Part shown: positions 58,204 through 64,000 of the stretch, piece by piece
Layout: each line of letters starts with the position of its first letter
How positions within the stretch are numbered: position 1 is the first letter of the stretch
Origin: Phyto melanocephala
Taxonomy: Eukaryota; Arthropoda; Insecta; Diptera; Rhinophoridae
NCBI GenBank assembly: GCA_941918925.1
Contig: OW799235.1
Span: forward strand, 102,627,947 to 102,691,946
DNA: 64,000 nucleotides
Direction: 5' to 3'
The notes under the pieces: generated by a model
Told to the model about the DNA's origin: nothing
What the model saw: the letters and a program-made list of their open reading frames with translations, nothing else
The model's database searches: none
Translations under genes and position numbers: made by a program

Positions 58204-59010
58204 TATACCCTTCACACAGTGAAAAAGGGTATATATAGGTTTGTCATTCCGTGTGAAATTTCTACAATTTTTATTTCCGACCCCATAAAGTATATATTTT
58301 CTGAAAGCTTATGAATAGGGGAGTCGATTAAGCCCTGTCAGTCTGTCAGTCTGTCCGTCTGACCGTCTGTCCGTGTGTATGTTGAAATCAACTTTTTAAA
58401 GCCCCCCGACATAGGTTGGACCTGGGTAAGGTATTAAAATATCAGAAATATTCGGGAGTAGATCGCTATTGAAAATCAGAAACATCGGTACATAAACAAC
58501 TGAGATATGAGCAAAAACCCACGATCACCTCGATTTTTTTTCACAAAAACAACATTACAACAACAACATACATACATACAAACGTGTATACTGGTTAGAG
58601 AAAACGTGGCATCGAATCCCAACTGAGCCAAAAAAAAATTTTTTTTAATTTTTTTTTAAATTTTTTTTAATTTTTTTTTTATTTTTTTTATTTTTTATTT
58701 AATATATTATTTATATTTTTATTATTATTTTTATTATTATTTTTTTTTTAATTTTTTTTTAATATTTTTTTATTTTTTTTTTTTTATTATTTTTTTGTTT
58801 TATATATGTATATTATATATATAATAATTTTTTTTTTAATTTTTTTTTTAAATTTTTTTTTTAAATTTTTTTTTTTTTCGTTTTTTTAACGTACATACGT
58901 GTACGTATTTCATATGGGATGAATGGTGATACAAGCAACTGTTATTGCATGACTACACGTTGTGAAGGGTATATAAGATTCGGCATGGCCGAATATAGCA
59001 CTCTTACTTG
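58204..59010 (-). repeat. Family B repeat, inverted, near full length
   Basis: It runs from tatacccttcacacagtgaa to 'cggcatggccgaatatagca' then 'ctcttacttg', with a long T-rich block (58629-58885). Confidence 0.7.
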
Positions 59011-62000
59011 TTTTTAGAAGTTCTTGAAGACAAAACAAAATATATTGTTTCATTGAAAATATTTTTTTGCGCCTCACATTTCGGAATAACTCCGAAACAG
59101 TTGAAAATTGAAACAGTGACTTAAAGGTAATTTTATACCGCTGTTTCAATTATTCATATCGAGCATGATCACTTTGTTTAGGGAAACATATTAGCCATGT
59201 CCATACAAAAAACTGTACATGATATGCGAAAACTGAAAGCGAACTTGAATTTAACGAGTTGAGATCACTATATTCCACATATATATTTTTGGTCACCAAT
59301 TTTTTGGCCGACCAGTGTAATCAAAAATATCGTTGCGCATAACTTTGGTTCAAACAGCTGTCTAGTATGGTAATGGCAAGTCTAAACCATTGAGATAAAA
59401 TTTTTGTATATAAATATTATCACACATTTTCTGTGGGGAGCAAACTATCAACTATTTTCTAAAGAAAAACAATAATTAAATATTGCTCAGGCTAGAGTTA
59501 TTTTGTTTATAAAGATACTTTTTTTGATTGTGATATTTAATAAAAGAATAACCTAAAAAATATTTGTTTCCGCCACTAGCCGACTAAAATGCATTATTGA
59601 AACCAGCTTATTTTTTTCCTTTTTCAGTTTTTTTTACCACATCGAGTTAGAATAAAATTTACCAACAGCAGCCCTGCTTTTCTTTTATTCTCCTTCATCT
59701 TATCACTAGTTTGTTTCCTGCACTAGCCATATGATAGTTTCATAATCTTACTCATTTTCAATTATTTTACTCGGAAAAAAAAAGTATTGTTAATTTTCTG
59801 AAGAGAGCAAATGTTTTGTTCTATTTTCTATTGGAAAAAAGATTTATGTATCATTTTTGGGAATTAAGCAAAAAATATATGCCGAGATTAATGGCTTAGG
59901 ATTAGCAATCACTGGTTTAGCTTTTAAATACAAATTTCCGAATACACACAAATACACTCACGCACACATACTTCAACTCACACTCTCATGCAAGTCTTGA
60001 ACGCATTAAACTCTCGGCCACGCTAAAAAAATCCAAGACTCAAAGCAAAATATGCAAAATTTTGTTAAAAAAAAAACAAATAACGAATGAGTTGAAAAAA
60101 AAAAACAATAATAATAATAAAATGCTAAAACGAAACAACTAAAAACACTTAAAATTCATGCAAGTTCAAATTGTACTGTCGTAGTCCTAGGTTTTGTATA
60201 TACTTTTTGATTTTATTATTATTGCAGTAACGGGTTTAGTTGTTTTTGTTCTCTTTTTTATTAATTCCATTTTTTTTGAACCTTAAAGCATTAAAGTAAA
60301 TATTTCTATAAATTTTTTGCTTAACGCAGTACAAATATATTTCTTACAGTGATGCTGACGTTGAATGAGAAATGTCTATGTTACAGGCTTTTTAATAAGC
60401 CCACTTTAAAAGATATTATATATTTTTTGCCTCTAAACATAAATTTAATATACTAAATGATGTTAAAATGTGTGTCCTTTTTTAGATTTGCTTTTGGAAT
60501 ATACCAGCGTACGTTTCGCACCCTTTTGGAAAATAAGTAATTTTTAAAAATGTTTGAATTCTGCATTTCTTTATTGTTGGGGGAAAACCGAGATAGACAA
60601 ATACTATTTCGGCTTCAGTGATTTTATGGCTACCAATCAGCAGCCCCTTTCTTCATTTAGTTCTGCGCCATTACAAGCGTTTTCTTTGGACTAACGAACG
60701 ACATCACATTGCTGAATGGTGCTTGCCAAGAATCCTTATTGTATGCGCCTTTATTAGACTGAGATCCCCCATAGCATTATTTTTTAATATGTGCCTAGGA
60801 GCGCACAACATGCTAACTGGGCATAAGTGCCCAGTCATGGTTTGGGCTTTTATACCCCTCCTTTTCAACCTAACCTAACCTTATATGTGTCTACCTGTGG
60901 TCCTTAATATACCGTTAACTGAGCCTCCTTAACCTCTTTAAGTACGAGGTCCAGGATGTCCCTATCCTACTATCAGTAAACATACTGATGTCAATATCCA
61001 TGGTTTAATTGTGCGTTGTCTCATTTCTACTCCGGTCTTATTAATAGTTAAATTTATTAAAACCAATTTAGGTTCATCGAATTTTCGTCCTAAGATTAAA
61101 GCATTTTTATTTTATGCAAAAAAAAAAGGAAATCTGTAAGCTATCTAAAGACAACTGTGTCTTAAACCCTAAACGATAATGTTATTCCTTAAGCATTGTT
61201 TTTCTCATGCTTTCTTGGAAGAATTTAAAAATTAATACATATTTGTGAAAGTGACAACAACCTGCACCCTTTTCTCACTTGTGATCAAATTTAATAACTT
61301 ATAGCGCCATCTGCAGTCGATTTGATTTGTTTTGTATAAACTATCTTGAAGGCTTGATTTCTTCTTTATAAATGTACTCAGAGTTTAACAAATTTATCAA
61401 TCAGGAAGCTAAATTATAATTATTATTTATTTGCTAAAAGGATTTACTGTGCAGTAGATGGTTGTAAATTATTTTGATCACTTTGAGTTTAAATTATATT
61501 TTTATAACAATAATGTATAATTTATGATTTATTAAAAATTTGAATAATTTTTTTATTATTAGTGCGCAATAATGCAAATTTATTTTTACATAAAATATTT
61601 TAAAGATCACTGTGCCTTTTAGGTTCTTGCATACTCATACTAGTGTTACCGATTTGTAATTAGACACGACTAAAATGGAAAAGGTAAACAAATATTAAAT
61701 AACGAAATTATCTAATTTAAGAATGAGTAACTTTTTAATAGGATAGCGGCTTAGCTGCGTTTAAGCATAACTAATTTCAAAGGTGGCTACTTTAAACAAA
61801 AGACATATAATGTAATATAATGATTGTAGCCTTTTTACGTTACGATCCTTAACTATTTATGCATTTCGTTTATTATTCGGTGAATTTCACATTTTTGAAT
61901 GTCAGTTACGTTCCTTTTGCAGTCACAAACAACAGGTGAATGTCAACAGGTTAAAATCAAATAACTTATATTTCTGTAACTGTTATTACTTTCAATAATT

Positions 62001-63837
62001 TAACAAACGAGGTGTTGAAAACTGGAGAACAGTTCTGCATTAAAAAATTAGTTTAGAAAAATATGTCACATACGTTATTTTCGCTGTTAGGGATAGTTTT
62101 ATATTTTTTTTGGTTGTAATTTTCTTATTGTTTTAAAATATATTACAGTTTATCTTCGATTTTTCTTTATCAATATGTTGTCCTAATTTGCGAGCTTGAG
62201 AGTAGTTTTTTTTACAAAAAATTATTTTATTACAATTCAATATTTCTCTACCACATTAAACATTAAAATTAACAATTATAAATTCACAATTTTTCCCCTG
62301 TGGTAGCGAAATATATTGTTTTAATAAAAATTTATATAAAAAAACTCATCTTATGTTCGCATATTAGAAAAAACATATTGTTGTATAACATTGTGTATTC
62401 ACATTGGCAACACTTATTTGGCCCACTGTGGTCAGTTTATGAGTAACTTACATACACAATTTTTGCTCCACTTATGTCAAGTGATAAATACTGCAGTTGA
62501 TTTGTTATTTTTACCACCCATGATTTGTTACTGGTTGTGAGTACAAATTCACATCTCAGTTGCATACACCAGTATGGTACGTACATACGAAGCGTGTACT
62601 ATAAAATGCCTTTGTTTTTCTTATATTTTATATATAAAGATCATATTTTAAAGCGCAGTTATGAATAACTAAATAACTTAAAATACAACAACATCAAATT
62701 TATGTTTATTGAAAACTTAATTTATGTCCGTCTATCGATCAGACAGACAAATGGACGGACAGAGTGACAATACATTCATATTTCCAGAAAGACTGCCAGT
62801 CTTTATGTGGTACAAGTTTTTATGTTTGTAAATACTCGCTGATACCTCATATTCAATATACGCTCTCGATTGACAATGTTTATGAAATGCTAATAAGGAA
62901 TCGGTGATTTTGTGTGTCAGTAGTAACAAGACAAATTTGTATAATTTTACATGATTTATGTCTTAATCGTTGTCTAAACGTTTTATATATCGGCCCTTTG
63001 ATTGTGGCTGATTGACATTGTTGTTAAATGTTTTGGTTGTTTTATTTTGTTGTAGTTGCTGTTATCGTGGCTATTTAAAGTGTAACAATTCAAGTTTGTA
63101 AATGTTGTAAAATCATTTAGTTGTTTGTATGCTTTGGGGTATCTAATAACAGCAACTGGATATATTGTTTGTTATTTTTGACTGACTTAGATATAATTAC
63201 AAAAACAAGAATGTCATGTAAGAGTAAATTAAAAAGATGTTTTGCGTCATAAAAGTTAAGTTACAAAAACAAAAACTGATTACAGAAATTATTTGAAAAT
63301 AAAGTATATGACGTTGACACTTCTTTTAATGTTTTAAGCGTTTTAAGTAATGAGCCGTATCCTTAAGCATATAAATATCCCAAACAAATAATTAATATAA
63401 TTAACGAAAAAAAGACACATTTCGCACAAAAACATAAAAAAATTTTGAAAATAAATAAAATTTTTTTTTCTAGAACCAACACTCATGTAATCAGGGTACA
63501 CTTATACAAGGCGGCGGTGCCAGCCTATTTTTTGTGTTCTGGAGTATGTCAAACTACTTATTTCAAAAAATAATTTCAACTCCAGAAATTGTCAAACTCC
63601 ATACATAAAAAGAGAGAGCCTAAAATTGCTCTCCTTATGTAATTACATCATGCATGTAATGATTCCTATTCATGTGCTGCATGTTCTTTGTATCGGCAAA
63701 AATGCTATGAGTAAGAAAACAGACAAATAAGTGTTTGTGGACCTTCGATTTAAATTTTTTTCGATTGTCAATAACCATAAAAATTCCTCCATAGAATAAA
63801 AGATAAAATATTCAGGGTAAGAAATATCTAAGACATC
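59011..63837. other. AT-rich stretch without recognisable genes
   Basis: Simple-sequence tracts (poly-A at 60067-60112, 61119-61128; 'acacacaaatacactcacgc' near 59945). 60600-60960 is less AT-rich and contains 'cctaacctaacctt' on the plus strand. This may be a decayed retroelement tail, but no motif is convincing. Confidence 0.45.
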
Positions 63838-64000
63838 GAAATTTATACCGACGGATCAAAGATTTGTGACTGAACTGGAATGGGTTTATTTGACAAAAAA
63901 CGAAACAGAGGTAAATACTTCTGTCTACCAAATCACAATACTGTTTTCCAGTTTATGATTATGGAAATTACAGAAGCTCTGTTTCGTAGCATTATGAATA
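63838..64000 (+). pseudogene. RNase H domain fragment of a non-LTR retrotransposon (cut by window edge)
   Basis: The plus strand encodes EIYTDGSKICD, a stop, TGMGLFD, then YFCLPNHNTVFQFMIMEITE. This matches the start of LINE-type RNase H ('IYTDGSK...GVG', 'LP...SVFQAEI.AI..A'), with the catalytic Asp in YTDGSK. The AEI Glu is replaced (FMI). It is degenerate and continues beyond the window. Confidence 0.65.

Noticed and set aside
60618..60878. Plus-strand frame containing LTGHKCPV, faintly like the TGH region after LINE RNase H domains
   Set aside because: The match is too short, the surrounding residues do not fit, and no other motif accompanies it.
60880..60893. cctaacctaacctt resembling the insect telomere repeat
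   Set aside because: Only about two units, and higher flies lack TTAGG telomeres. It is more likely part of a worn retroelement or chance.
1..64000. CRISPR arrays, bacterial operons, rRNA or tRNA genes
   Set aside because: No regularly spaced identical repeats, Shine-Dalgarno-led gene runs or rRNA signatures were seen. tRNA genes were not searched for systematically by eye, so a missed one is possible.

Overview
This 64 kb window is strongly AT-rich eukaryotic DNA and most probably comes from a higher fly (Diptera, Brachycera; a calyptrate such as a blow fly, flesh fly or house fly relative is my best guess). The evidence is short 60-85 bp GT-AG introns, TATA/initiator promoters, DINE-1/INE-1-like interspersed repeats carrying arrays of a 'cgcccac' motif, and a mixture of Tc1/mariner, hAT, Harbinger-type MITE, Helitron, jockey-like, RTE-like and Penelope-like remnants. 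There are no bacterial operons, CRISPR arrays or rRNA genes.

Only two host protein genes can be supported. They are tandem paralogues on the minus strand (44825-45379 and 49372-49934), each with three exons and two short introns. Each encodes a secreted protein of about 141-142 residues with a signal peptide, a conserved N-terminal module and an atypical Kazal domain. Both keep a TATAAAAG box exactly 33 bp upstream of a TTCATTT initiator. About 1.2-1.6 kb including both flanks was duplicated, and the flank of the second copy has since received a 498-bp mariner derivative.

Everything else recognisable is mobile DNA, much of it nested. Family A (DINE-1/Helentron-like, terminus agagcactatattcggctg) occurs at 1-77, 1497-2010, 2935-5363, 21120-23260, 46975-48967 and 51039-53079. 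Two copies carry a mariner remnant and the 51 kb copy preserves the empty site. Family B (terminus agtgctatattcggccgtg) occurs at 446-1152, 8858-10033, 26681-29362, 44103-44450, 57098-57803 and 58204-59010. Elements with well-defined ends are a hAT MITE (16352-17061), a hAT element with a decayed transposase (33339-34869), a transposon with a Myb/SANT-zeste-like gene (6154-7772), a Helitron-like element (47088-47688), a 1380-bp element inside a palindromic MITE (55237-56740), and elements with long terminal inverted repeats at 30664-31574, 39189-39778 and 40742-42068. Retroelement remnants are a Penelope-like element (15441-16290), a jockey-like reverse transcriptase (37679-39105) and an RNase H fragment cut by the window edge (63838-64000).

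The most striking observation is a pair of dispersed repeats (5797-5999 and 43731-43955) that carry a hammerhead-ribozyme-like fold. All core motifs are present, and the outer helix shows compensatory changes between copies. Long stretches (10-12 kb, 12.9-15.4 kb, 17-20.7 kb, 23.3-26.7 kb, 59-63.8 kb) contain nothing I can recognise beyond simple repeats. They are probably intergenic or large-intron DNA.
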